NCBI GenBank assembly: GCA_002928735.1
Contig: PERL01000014.1
Coordinates: 1 to 64,000 of the forward strand
Length of the DNA: 64,000 nt
Origin: Hyphomicrobium sp.
GTDB taxonomy: Bacteria > Pseudomonadota > Alphaproteobacteria > Rhizobiales > Hyphomicrobiaceae
Direction of reading: 5' to 3'
The notes under the pieces: model-generated
The model's input: only the letters and a program-made list of their open reading frames with translations
Told to the model about the DNA's origin: nothing
The model's database searches: none
Translations under genes and position numbers: made by a program
Shown: positions 7,970-15,677 of the stretch, one piece after another
Numbering within the stretch: position 1 is the stretch's first letter
Layout: every line of letters starts with the position of its first letter

Positions 7970-9535
7970 ATGACAACTCATCACGACGAACACGAAATTC
8001 ACAAGCGGGACATTAAAGTCCTGCATGAGATGGGATACGCGCAAGAGTTGCACAGAAGCATGAGCAGCTTTTCAAACTTCGCGATCTCGTTTTCCATCAT
8101 CTGCATTCTCTCTGGCGGGATCAACTCGCTGGGGCAGGCGACGGCCGGAGCCGGGGGCGCGGCCATCGGGATCGGCTGGCCTATCGGTGTGATCCTGTCG
8201 GGTCTGTTCGCGGTGGCGCTGGCACAGATCTCATCGGCCTATCCGACGGCCGGGGGCCTCTATCACTGGGGCTCTATTCTCGGCAACCGGTTTACGGGGT
8301 GGCTGTCGGCATGGCTCAATCTGCTGGGCCTCATCACTGTGCTCGGTGCGATCAATGTGGGCACGTTCTACTTTTTCTTTGGTGCCTTCGGCTCCTACTT
8401 CGGGCTGGAAGACAATCTACAGACGCGCGTCGCGTTCGTGGCCGGCATCACGGCCCTCCAGGCACTCGTCAATCACATGGGCATCAATCTCACGGTGAAG
8501 CTGACCGATCTTTCTGGTTATCTCATTCTACTGGGGGCGGTGGCTCTGACGGCCGTATGTTTGTTCTTTGCAGAGACCTGGGACTTCGCGCGTTTGTTCA
8601 CGTTTTCCAACTACACGGGCACGGAAGGTGCCAGCGCTGTGTGGCCGAACGCCATTCCGCTGGAGATGGCCTTTCTCGTCGGTCTATTGCTGCCGCTCTA
8701 CACCATCACCGGATATGACGCATCGGCACATACGGCGGAAGAAACAAAAAATGCAGCCGTGGCGGTGCCCAAGGGCATGGTGTCGTCGGTGCTGTGGTCA
8801 GGGGTCTTCGGCTACCTGATGCTGTGCGCGTTCGTGCTCATGATTCCGAACATGGACGACGCTGCGAAGCAGGGCTGGAATGTGTTCTTCTGGGCCATGG
8901 ACCAGCGGGTGCCGGTGACTATCAAGGAAATTCTGTATGGAATCATCTTTGCAGCGCAGTTCCTGTGCGGTCTGGCGACGGTGACGTCGGTGTCGCGCAT
9001 GATCTTTGCGTTCTCGCGCGACGATGGCATTCCTGGGGTATCGGGGATGCTCGCCAAAGTGAGCCCGACGTTCCGTTCGCCGGTCAATGCCATCTGGTTC
9101 GGGTCGATCCTGTCGGTGCTGTTCGTCTGGTTCACATCGGCCATCACCATTGCTGGAACGCCGGCTTACTCGATCGTCGTGTCGTGCACGGTGATCTTCC
9201 TGTTCCTGTCATTCGCACTGCCGATTTTTCTCGGGCTCATTGCCTATGGTGGGCCGAAGTGGCCGGCTCCGGGGCCGTGGAACATCGGTGGGGTGATGTT
9301 CCGCCTGGTCGCCATCCTGTCGCTGGTGGCTATGGGTGTGATCTTTTATGCTGGTATCCAGCCGCCGAACGACTGGGCACTGCCGATCACACTCGGGTTT
9401 GTCGCGGTCTCGCTGGTGATCTGGCTGCTGGTCGAAAACCGCCGGTTCAAGGGCCCGCCCATTGGCGAAGAGATCGCGCGTCGAAAGGCTGAAATCGCCG
9501 CTGCGGAAGCCGCGGTGGGTGAAACGGGCATCTAA
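7970..9535 (+). CDS. APC superfamily amino acid permease
   Basis: Predicted 521-residue transporter with about 12 hydrophobic segments. It has the APC features SMSSFSNFAISFSIICILSG in segment 1, GGLYHWGSILG in segment 3, YDASAHTAEETKNA after segment 6 and SRMIFAFSRDDGIPG in segment 8. This pattern is typical of the GABA/choline-type (UGA4/BAT1-like) branch, so the substrate may be GABA, another amino acid or an amine. ATG 7970 has a strong ribosome binding site and removes a long unconserved leader. A hairpin with a T-rich tail follows at 9554-9590, before the SDR gene. Confidence 0.9.
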   Translation: MTTHHDEHEIHKRDIKVLHEMGYAQELHRSMSSFSNFAISFSIICILSGGINSLGQATAGAGGAAIGIGWPIGVILSGLFAVALAQISSAYPTAGGLYHWGSILGNRFTGWLSAWLNLLGLITVLGAINVGTFYFFFGAFGSYFGLEDNLQTRVAFVAGITALQALVNHMGINLTVKLTDLSGYLILLGAVALTAVCLFFAETWDFARLFTFSNYTGTEGASAVWPNAIPLEMAFLVGLLLPLYTITGYDASAHTAEETKNAAVAVPKGMVSSVLWSGVFGYLMLCAFVLMIPNMDDAAKQGWNVFFWAMDQRVPVTIKEILYGIIFAAQFLCGLATVTSVSRMIFAFSRDDGIPGVSGMLAKVSPTFRSPVNAIWFGSILSVLFVWFTSAITIAGTPAYSIVVSCTVIFLFLSFALPIFLGLIAYGGPKWPAPGPWNIGGVMFRLVAILSLVAMGVIFYAGIQPPNDWALPITLGFVAVSLVIWLLVENRRFKGPPIGEEIARRKAEIAAAEAAVGETGI

Positions 9536-9553
9536 GAAAGCGTTGGAACATGA

Positions 9554-9590
9554 GCGGGCCGGGTCGCATGATCCGGCCCGCATTGTTTTG
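9554..9590 (+). terminator. Hairpin terminator between permease and SDR genes
   Basis: GCGGGCCGG (9554-9562) pairs with CCGGCCCGC (9573-9581), followed by ATTGTTTTG. It probably reduces read-through from the permease gene. The ribosome binding site of the next gene (GGGAGG) begins at its tail. Confidence 0.65.
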
Positions 9591-9602
9591 GGAGGTCTCG
9601 AT

Positions 9603-10370
9603 ATGGCAGGCAGACTGGCTGGGAAAGTCGCGCTGATTTCGGGCGGCGCAACGGGGATGGGTGGGGCATCTTCCAAGCTCTTTGCGGCGGAGGGTGCGAA
9701 CGTAGCGGTGGTTGATCGCAACCGGAGCGCGGGGGAGGCGGTTGTGGCCGAGATCCAGGCGTCCGGCGGATCGGCGGTTTTCGCGGAAGCCGATGTGTCG
9801 GACGAGGCGCAGGTGAATGCAGCCGTCGCAGCGGTGACGGCGGCGTTTGGTGCGCCGAACGTGCTGTTCAATCACGCGGGCACAATCGTCATCAAACCGT
9901 TCCTGGCGACGACGCTGGAGGAATGGGAAATGCTGATGGCTGTGAACGTCCGCAGCATGTTTCTGATGACGAAGGCGGTGCTGCCGGGGATGATTGCGCG
10001 CGGTGGCGGATCGATCGTGTGCACGTCGTCGATTTCGGCTGTGGCGGCGACGCCGATGGAAGTTTTGTACGATACGACCAAGGGGGCCTGTCATATGTTT
10101 GCGCGCGCGATTGCGGTCGAGTTCCGCGATCGCAACATCCGCTGCAATGCTGTTTGTCCCGGATTTGTGAAGACGCCGCACGGTCTGCGGGAGGTCGCGG
10201 AGTTGACGCGGTACGGGGTCGACGCGTCGGAAGAAGCGCTGGCGGTGCAGCAAGGGCGGTTGTGCGAGCCCGAGGAGGTGGCGCGGGCAGCGCTGTTTCT
10301 GGCCTCGGATGAGGCGAGTTTCGTCAACGGGGCGCATTTGTTCGTCGATAACGGCTTCACGGCCGTATGA
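9603..10370 (+). CDS. SDR family NAD(P)-dependent oxidoreductase
   Basis: Predicted 255-residue classical short-chain dehydrogenase. It has the dinucleotide loop SGGATGMGGAS (TGxxxGxG-like), DR after strand 2, an NHAG active-site strand (NNAG variant), the catalytic serine in CTSSIS and the YDTTK catalytic Tyr/Lys pair. It ends in the usual VDNGFTAV. The substrate is unknown. ATG 9603 follows GGGAGG with good spacing. It lies behind the amino acid permease with a hairpin between, so shared control is possible but not shown. Confidence 0.9.
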   Translation: MAGRLAGKVALISGGATGMGGASSKLFAAEGANVAVVDRNRSAGEAVVAEIQASGGSAVFAEADVSDEAQVNAAVAAVTAAFGAPNVLFNHAGTIVIKPFLATTLEEWEMLMAVNVRSMFLMTKAVLPGMIARGGGSIVCTSSISAVAATPMEVLYDTTKGACHMFARAIAVEFRDRNIRCNAVCPGFVKTPHGLREVAELTRYGVDASEEALAVQQGRLCEPEEVARAALFLASDEASFVNGAHLFVDNGFTAV

Positions 10371-10385
10371 CGAGTGCGGCGACAT

Positions 10386-10421
10386 GAAAAAAGGGCGCCG
10401 TTTCCCGGCGCCCTTGTTGTT
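10386..10421. terminator. Bidirectional terminator between SDR and cysK
   Basis: AAGGGCGCCG (10391-10400) pairs with CGGCGCCCTT (10406-10415). The plus side ends in GTTGTTT and the minus side runs into six T residues, so it serves the minus-strand cysK gene best and the SDR gene less well. Confidence 0.85.
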
Positions 10422-10441
10422 TGACATCCTGTGCGGCGATC

Positions 10442-11437
10442 TCAGGCCGGCGGGTCGAGGAAGAGTTCGCTGGTGTAGTAGCGCTCGGCGCAGGAAGGCG
10501 CGAACGTGACGACGGTTTTGCCGGTCATGTTCTCGCGTGTGGCGACCGAGATGGCGGCGGCAACGTTGGCGCCCGTCGAAATGCCGCCGGGTATGCCCTC
10601 CGTTTTGGAGACGAGGCGGGAGATCTCGAAGGCCTGATCGTTGGAGACGGTGACGATCTCGTCGATCAGGGACGTGTCGAGGACGCCGGGGACGAAGCCC
10701 GCGCCGATGCCTTGAATTTTGTGCGGTCCGCGGTTGCCGCCGGAGAGCACGGGGCTGCCCGTCGGCTCGACGGCAATGACCTTGAGGCCGGGTTTGCGTG
10801 CCTTCAAGACTTTGCCGCAACCCGTCAACGTGCCGCCGGTGCCGACGCCGACAACGAGAACGTCGATGTTGCCTTTGGTGTCGTTCCAGATTTCTTCAGC
10901 GGTGGTGCGTTCGTGGACGGCGGGGTTGGCGGGGTTTTCGAATTGGCTTGGCTGCACAGCGCCGGGCGTGGTGGCGACGAGTTCCTGGGCGCGGGCGATG
11001 GCGGCCGGCATACCGCCAGCAGCGGGGGTCAACTCCAATTCGGCACCCAGATGCGCAAGGATCTTGCGGCGCTCGATCGACATCGACTCCGGCATGACCA
11101 GAATGAGCTTGTAACCGCGCGCGGCGGCGACGAAGGCGAGACCGATGCCGGTGTTGCCCGATGTCGGCTCGACAAGTGTGCTTTTGCCGGGCGTGATTTT
11201 GCCTTCGGCTTCGAGCACGTCGATCATCGAGACGCCGATGCGGTCCTTGACGCTGGAGAGCGGATTGAAGAATTCCAGCTTGAGCAGAATGTCGGCACGG
11301 GCGCCGGCCTGCTTGGCGATCTTGCCGAGACGCACCAGGGGGGTATGTCCGATCGTCTCGGTGATGTTTTCATAGACGCGGCCGCGGCCCCAAGTTTTTG
11401 TGGCGGAAAGCGTCTTGATCTCCGGAACCTCAGTCAT
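10442..11437 (-). CDS. cysK: Cysteine synthase A (O-acetylserine sulfhydrylase)
   Basis: Predicted 331-residue PLP enzyme making L-cysteine from O-acetylserine and sulfide. IGHTPLVRL opens the fold, NPLSSVKDRIG carries the PLP lysine, EPTSGNTGIGLAF is the substrate loop and GTGGTLTGCG binds the PLP phosphate. GIGAGFVPGVLD is also typical. The length is close to normal. ATG 11437 is used. It is a single transcription unit ended by the strong terminator at 10386-10421, and it runs the same way as dut and coaBC upstream. Confidence 0.95.
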   Translation of the reverse strand: MTEVPEIKTLSATKTWGRGRVYENITETIGHTPLVRLGKIAKQAGARADILLKLEFFNPLSSVKDRIGVSMIDVLEAEGKITPGKSTLVEPTSGNTGIGLAFVAAARGYKLILVMPESMSIERRKILAHLGAELELTPAAGGMPAAIARAQELVATTPGAVQPSQFENPANPAVHERTTAEEIWNDTKGNIDVLVVGVGTGGTLTGCGKVLKARKPGLKVIAVEPTGSPVLSGGNRGPHKIQGIGAGFVPGVLDTSLIDEIVTVSNDQAFEISRLVSKTEGIPGGISTGANVAAAISVATRENMTGKTVVTFAPSCAERYYTSELFLDPPA

Positions 11438-11600
11438 GGCTGTTGCGTAGCCTTCTGTTGGCGGGTGGGATGGCAGTTCAATGATGGTAGGTCATGGATG
11501 GAAGGTCTGGGGTGGCAATAACCTTCCCGGCCCGTGGCTGCAACGGCGGGAGGCGAAAAAATCGTTCCTGCAGACGCGAAAGAACAGGGATTTCGGGGCG

Positions 11601-12197
11601 CTATTTGCGCTTCGCAGGTGACTTGCGTTGGGTTGTTGCTGCCCGCTGAGGATCGGGTTTCTTTTTTGCCGGGGCGGCGGGTGTGGTCTTAGATTTCGCA
11701 GCGGGCGCCACCGTCTTGCCGGTCGAACCGAAGCCGCCGGCGCCACGGTTCGTCTTGGAGAGCGCGGCGATGGGTTTCATCTTTACGCGCGCGACGGGCG
11801 CCACGACCATCTGTGCGATGCGATCACCGCGACTTATCACGAACGGCTTGTCGCCGAGGTTGATGAGGATGACCTGGACTTCGCCGCGATAGTCGCTGTC
11901 GATGGTGCCGGGACTGTTGAGGATGGTGACGCCGTGTTTGGCGGCCAGACCTGAGCGGGGGCGAACCTGGGCTTCCGTTCCGCGCGGCAGTTCAATCGAG
12001 AGGCCGGTGGGTATCAGCGCGAACTTGCCGCGACCCAGACGGAGCGGCTTTTTCGGATCGATCGCAGCGACCAGATCCAGACCGGCGGCACCGTCCGAAT
12101 GCATCTCAGGCAGCGGCAGACCTTCGCCATGGGGCAGAATTTTCACCCGCACTTTGACCCGTACCGTCTTCAATTTTTTCGCGTTCTTCTTGGTCAT
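11601..12197 (-). CDS. dut: Deoxyuridine 5'-triphosphate nucleotidohydrolase (dUTPase) with basic tail
   Basis: Predicted trimeric dUTPase hydrolysing dUTP to dUMP, 198 residues. Motifs are in order: [47 protein letters not shown] and the C-terminal GAGGFGSTG. Most bacterial dUTPases end there. This one continues for about 40 residues rich in Lys, Ala and Pro, ending in KSPAKRK, possibly a nucleic-acid-binding or disordered tail. ATG 12197 begins 2 bases after the coaBC stop codon; TTG 12203 is an alternative. The pair probably forms an operon. Confidence 0.93.
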   Translation of the reverse strand: MTKKNAKKLKTVRVKVRVKILPHGEGLPLPEMHSDGAAGLDLVAAIDPKKPLRLGRGKFALIPTGLSIELPRGTEAQVRPRSGLAAKHGVTILNSPGTIDSDYRGEVQVILINLGDKPFVISRGDRIAQMVVAPVARVKMKPIAALSKTNRGAGGFGSTGKTVAPAAKSKTTPAAPAKKKPDPQRAATTQRKSPAKRK

Positions 12198-12199
12198 GG

Positions 12200-13429
12200 T
12201 CAAACATCGGTTTGATGTGCTGCGAGCCAGCCTGCGGCCTCTTCGATGAGCAGGCGTGCCACCTCATCTTTGCTTTGCGGCGGCCAGCTCGTCACGCCCT
12301 CGGCGGTGACAAGGTGCACCGTATTCCAATCGCCGCCGAAGGTACCGGTTGCGGGTGAAACATCGTTAGCGACGATCCAGTCGGCGGATTTGTCTTGGCG
12401 CTTTTTCTGGGCGTGGGCGACGACGGCTTCGGTTTCGGCGGCGAAGCCGATGACCAACGCGGGGCGGCGGGGGCCGCGCGCGGCAATGCCTTTCAGGATG
12501 TCGGGATTTTCCGTGAGTGCGAGGGTGGGCGCAGCGGACCCTTTGGTTTTCTTCATTTTTTGGCCAGCAGCGGCCGCAACGCGCCAGTCGGCGACGGCGG
12601 CGGCGAAAATGGCGATGTCGGCGGGCAGCGCGGCTTCAACGGCGGACAGCATCTCGGTTGCCGTTTGGATTTTGACGATGGTGACGCCGGGGGGATCGGG
12701 CAGCGTGACGGGGCCGGAGACGAGGGTGACGCGCGCGCCGGCGCTAGCTGCGGCCGCGGCGATGGCGTGGCCCTGTTTGCCCGACGATCGGTTGGCGATG
12801 TAGCGGACCGGGTCGATGGGTTCGTGCGTCGGGCCGCTCGTGACGAGGACGTGACGGCCGGCGAGCGGGCCGGTTTTCGACGATGGCCGGCCGGTCAGGC
12901 GTTGGGTGGCTGCTTCGGCGATTTCGATGGGTTCGGCCATGCGCCCGATGCCGGCTTCACCGCGTTCGGCCATTTCGCCGGCCTTGGGGCCGATGAAAGC
13001 GATGCCGTCGGCTTCGAGTTGGCGGACGTTGCGGCGCGTGGCGGGATGAGACCACATGCGCGGGTTCATGGCGGGTGCGGCGAGGACGGGTTTATCCGTG
13101 GCGAGGAGGACGGCGGTGGCGAGATCGTTGGCCTGACCGGTCGCCATCTTGGCGAGGAGATCCGCGGTCGCGGGGGCGACGATGATGAGGTCGGTGTCGC
13201 GGGCCAGACGGATGTGGCCGATCTCGCGTTCGTCGTCGAGGTCGAACAGGTCGGTGAAGACGCGATCGTTGGACAGCGCACCGGCTGCCAGCGGCGTCAC
13301 GAATTCCTGGGCCGCGCGGGTCAACACCACGCGCACGCTCGCTCCGCGCTCGCGCAGGCGGCGAATGAGGTCGAGGCTTTTATAGGCCGCGATGCCGCCA
13401 CCGATGATGAGGAGTACGCGCTGGGTCAC
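12200..13429 (-). CDS. coaBC: Bifunctional phosphopantothenoylcysteine decarboxylase/phosphopantothenate-cysteine ligase
   Basis: Predicted two-domain coenzyme A biosynthesis enzyme. The N-terminal flavin decarboxylase (CoaC) shows [34 protein letters not shown] and the PAMNPRMW signature. The C-terminal ligase (CoaB) shows [20 protein letters not shown] and the segment AVADWRV. GTG 13429 gives a protein (409 residues) starting right at the conserved first strand. The open frame extends to ATG 13579, which would add 50 Pro/Arg-rich residues without family character. The dut gene follows directly, so both are probably cotranscribed. Confidence 0.93.
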   Translation of the reverse strand: MTQRVLLIIGGGIAAYKSLDLIRRLRERGASVRVVLTRAAQEFVTPLAAGALSNDRVFTDLFDLDDEREIGHIRLARDTDLIIVAPATADLLAKMATGQANDLATAVLLATDKPVLAAPAMNPRMWSHPATRRNVRQLEADGIAFIGPKAGEMAERGEAGIGRMAEPIEIAEAATQRLTGRPSSKTGPLAGRHVLVTSGPTHEPIDPVRYIANRSSGKQGHAIAAAAASAGARVTLVSGPVTLPDPPGVTIVKIQTATEMLSAVEAALPADIAIFAAAVADWRVAAAAGQKMKKTKGSAAPTLALTENPDILKGIAARGPRRPALVIGFAAETEAVVAHAQKKRQDKSADWIVANDVSPATGTFGGDWNTVHLVTAEGVTSWPPQSKDEVARLLIEEAAGWLAAHQTDV

Positions 13430-13618
13430 GTTCGGGACGATGCTCTGAATTTGGTTAATGACGATTTGGCCGGGCCGTCTGGGGGCCGTCTCTTTATCAC
13501 GAGATGGGGGATTATGGGTTAAGCGCTCGCTAGGCTCGTTTCGGGAGCTTGGTGGGTTGTGCGGGGGGCGGGCGCGCATTAGCTAAGGCAGATGGGAAGA
13601 AGCCTGGAGAGGAATTTC

Positions 13619-14131
13619 ATGTCACGACGCCTTGCCTGTTTCGCCGCTGCCTTTGCGGTGCTCAGCCCACTCGCTGCCGTTGCGCACGAATATGAAGCCG
13701 GGAGCATAACGGTGGCTCATCCCTGGGCGCGGGCGACGCCGGGTGGCGCGACGATCGGTGCGGCTTATGCGGAAATCAAAGCCAAGGACGGAGCGGCCGA
13801 CACGCTTGTTTCCGCGTCTTCACCGGCTGCTGGGCGGGTGGAAATCCACACGCACACCATGGACGGCGGCGTCATGAAGATGCGGCAGATCGAAAAACTG
13901 GCGATTCCGGGGGGTGGTAGCGCGGTGATGAAGCCGTCCGGCGATCACATTATGCTGTTCGATCTCAAGGCGCCGCTCAAAGAGGGCGAAACGCTACCGA
14001 TCACGCTCGTGTTTGAGAAGGCCGGCGAAGTGAAAATCGAAGCGACGGTCGAACCGGTCGGCGCCAAGGGGCCACATGGGATGGATCATCAACCCGGCGC
14101 GGCAGAGCATGAGGGCCATAAGCATCATTGA
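13619..14131 (+). CDS. PCu(A)C family periplasmic copper chaperone
   Basis: Predicted 170-residue exported protein that would carry Cu(I) to cytochrome oxidase assembly. Residues 1-24 form a signal peptide (Arg-rich start, hydrophobic core, AVA cleavage box). HPWARAT is a family signature. VEIHTHTM, the following Met residues and GDHIMLFDL supply the His/Met copper ligands. The C-terminus is a His-rich tail (HGMDHQ to HKHH), likely a second metal site. ATG 13619 follows GAGAGG with good spacing. It diverges from coaBC and stands alone. Confidence 0.9.
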   Translation: MSRRLACFAAAFAVLSPLAAVAHEYEAGSITVAHPWARATPGGATIGAAYAEIKAKDGAADTLVSASSPAAGRVEIHTHTMDGGVMKMRQIEKLAIPGGGSAVMKPSGDHIMLFDLKAPLKEGETLPITLVFEKAGEVKIEATVEPVGAKGPHGMDHQPGAAEHEGHKHH

Positions 14132-14318
14132 TGCTGACCAAGCCGGTGCAGGTGCCATGTCAACCATTTTCAGTGGCGCTTTGCAAAGGCAATAAAAATT
14201 CCCTCTGACTGACCCCGGCGTCTTGACATGCTTCAGGGTGTCCAACATCCTGCGCGCCGTCGGGGAAGGGACGACCCGATATCCAAAAAAGAATGGTCCA
14301 AGTCTGGGGAGACGGATC

Positions 14319-14351
14319 GGGGTGGAACTCTTTGCACAAGAGTTCCACCCC
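14319..14351 (+). terminator. Perfect 14-bp hairpin between copper chaperone and aldolase genes
   Basis: GGGGTGGAACTCTT (14319-14332) is the exact reverse complement of 14338-14351 with a 5-base loop. It is followed by GCTCTCTTTT, a weak T-rich tail. A TTGACA sequence sits about 95 bases upstream (14223-14228). It may end a small RNA or a leader transcript; the hairpin itself is certain, its function is not. Confidence 0.5.
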
Positions 14352-14387
14352 GCTCTCTTTTGGTCCCTCGCTCTCTGATCCACGTGA

Positions 14388-15158
14388 GTGCCCGTGCGCC
14401 CCAACACGCTTAGATCCAAAATTGCGGCGGGTGAGCCGGTGCTGAATGCGTGGTGTGCGATGGCCAGTTCGCATGCGGCGGAGGCGATTGCGCATCAAGG
14501 CGTCGATAGCGTCACCATTGATCTTCAGCATGGCGCCATCGACTTCGCCGCGGCATTCCAGATGCTGCAGGGTATTTCGACATCGCCTGCCGTGCCGCTG
14601 GCGCGCGTGCCGTGGAACGAGCCGGCCATCATGACCAAGCTCCTCGACGCGGGGGCTTATGGCATCATCTGTCCTATGATCGAGACGGAAGCGGAAGCGC
14701 GAGCGTTCGTGGCCGCGTGCCGTTATCCGCCGATGGGTTCGCGATCGTATGGGCCCAATCGCGTGTCATTCTATGCGGGGACGGATTACGCGGGGCAGGC
14801 CAATCGCGAGATCCTGCTGTTGGCGCAGGTGGAGACACGCCGCGCGGTCGAGAACGTGAATGCTATTCTCTCGGTCCCTGGACTGGACGGCGTGTACATC
14901 GGGCCCGGTGACTTGTCGCTCTCGTTTGGGGTCGCGCCAAGCATGGATCCGACGGATGCTGCGGTGGTTCAGGCGATGGCGGACGTGCGTGAGCGGGCCC
15001 GATCGTCGGGGTTGATTGCTGCCGTTCATACTGACGGGGCGGCGACGGCGCGGCGGCGCTTTGCCGAGGGATTTCAGTTTTGCTCGCTGCCGACGGATGT
15101 GCGGCTTCTCATCGATGCCGTGAAGGCCGCGGTGCGGGAGGCAAAGCCCGGTGTATGA
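14388..15158 (+). CDS. HpcH/HpaI family aldolase
   Basis: Predicted 256-residue class II pyruvate aldolase that would cleave a 2-keto-3-deoxy acid into pyruvate and an aldehyde. The catalytic His is in IDLQHGAID, the metal ligands are Glu in CPMIETEAEA and Asp in IGPGDLSLS, and the family stretch PMGSRSYGPNR is present. The specific substrate cannot be told. GTG 14388 gives normal family length; GTG 14394 is an alternative. It lies about 90 bases before the symporter small subunit and may belong to the same catabolic unit as the transporter and glpD. Confidence 0.88.
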   Translation: MPVRPNTLRSKIAAGEPVLNAWCAMASSHAAEAIAHQGVDSVTIDLQHGAIDFAAAFQMLQGISTSPAVPLARVPWNEPAIMTKLLDAGAYGIICPMIETEAEARAFVAACRYPPMGSRSYGPNRVSFYAGTDYAGQANREILLLAQVETRRAVENVNAILSVPGLDGVYIGPGDLSLSFGVAPSMDPTDAAVVQAMADVRERARSSGLIAAVHTDGAATARRRFAEGFQFCSLPTDVRLLIDAVKAAVREAKPGV

Positions 15159-15248
15159 CCGGCGCGGTTGATGGCGGCGCGGCGGCCTTTGCGGCGGGCG
15201 GACATTTGACTACTGTCGGCTCTCTTTTGGTGGAAGGGGTTGGCGTCC

Positions 15249-15677
15249 ATGCGGACGGTTGAAGCCGTGGTTGGCGTTCTCATTATTGCATCGGCGGTGG
15301 CGCTCGCGCTGGGAGCGGCGGCGCTCTTTATTCCTGTCCCGGCTCCGGGATTGGGGCCGACATTGGCGCTAGCGGCGGCCGGGGCGATGATTGCAGCACA
15401 CGGCATGGCGGGTCGCGCGGAGTGGTCGGCCGCGCCGGGGGCTGCTCAGCGGTGGCGGGCGGCTTTTTATGCGCTCTTGGCTCTGACGGCGGCGGTGGTC
15501 TTGCCGCTCATTGTGGAGGTGCTCGATCTTGTAACGGTCGCGGGCTTTCCGCTCGGATTTTATCTGGCGGCGCAAGGCATGCTGGTCGCGTTTGCCATTC
15601 TGGGGTTCCGGGCCGCACGGTCCCTCGATGCCCGCGACGCAGCTGAAGCATCGCCTCCGGCGCCCGGGGTTATCTAG
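15249..15677 (+). CDS. DUF4212-like small subunit of a sodium/solute symporter
   Basis: Predicted 142-residue membrane protein with about four hydrophobic segments. The second half (RWRAAFYALL to the C-terminus), including AGFPLGFYLAAQGM, resembles DUF4212 small subunits encoded before VC_2705-type SSS symporters. The first half adds two hydrophobic segments, making it longer than the usual 80-100 residues. ATG 15249 follows GGAAGGGG. Its stop codon is directly followed by the ATG of the large symporter subunit, which supports the assignment. Confidence 0.7.
   Translation: MRTVEAVVGVLIIASAVALALGAAALFIPVPAPGLGPTLALAAAGAMIAAHGMAGRAEWSAAPGAAQRWRAAFYALLALTAAVVLPLIVEVLDLVTVAGFPLGFYLAAQGMLVAFAILGFRAARSLDARDAAEASPPAPGVI

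Noticed and set aside
10421-11521. A 366-codon plus-strand frame opposite cysK
   Set aside because: Shadow of cysK; Gly/Asp/Ala-rich with no motif.
12395-13522. A 375-codon plus-strand frame opposite coaBC
   Set aside because: Gly/Asp/Arg-rich, low-complexity translation; coaBC on the other strand has all its motifs.
14230-14330. Guanidine-II (mini-ykkC) riboswitch, because of a GGG-ACGA-CCC hairpin
   Set aside because: Only one ACGR-loop hairpin is present; the second required hairpin is missing, and the downstream aldolase is not a usual target.
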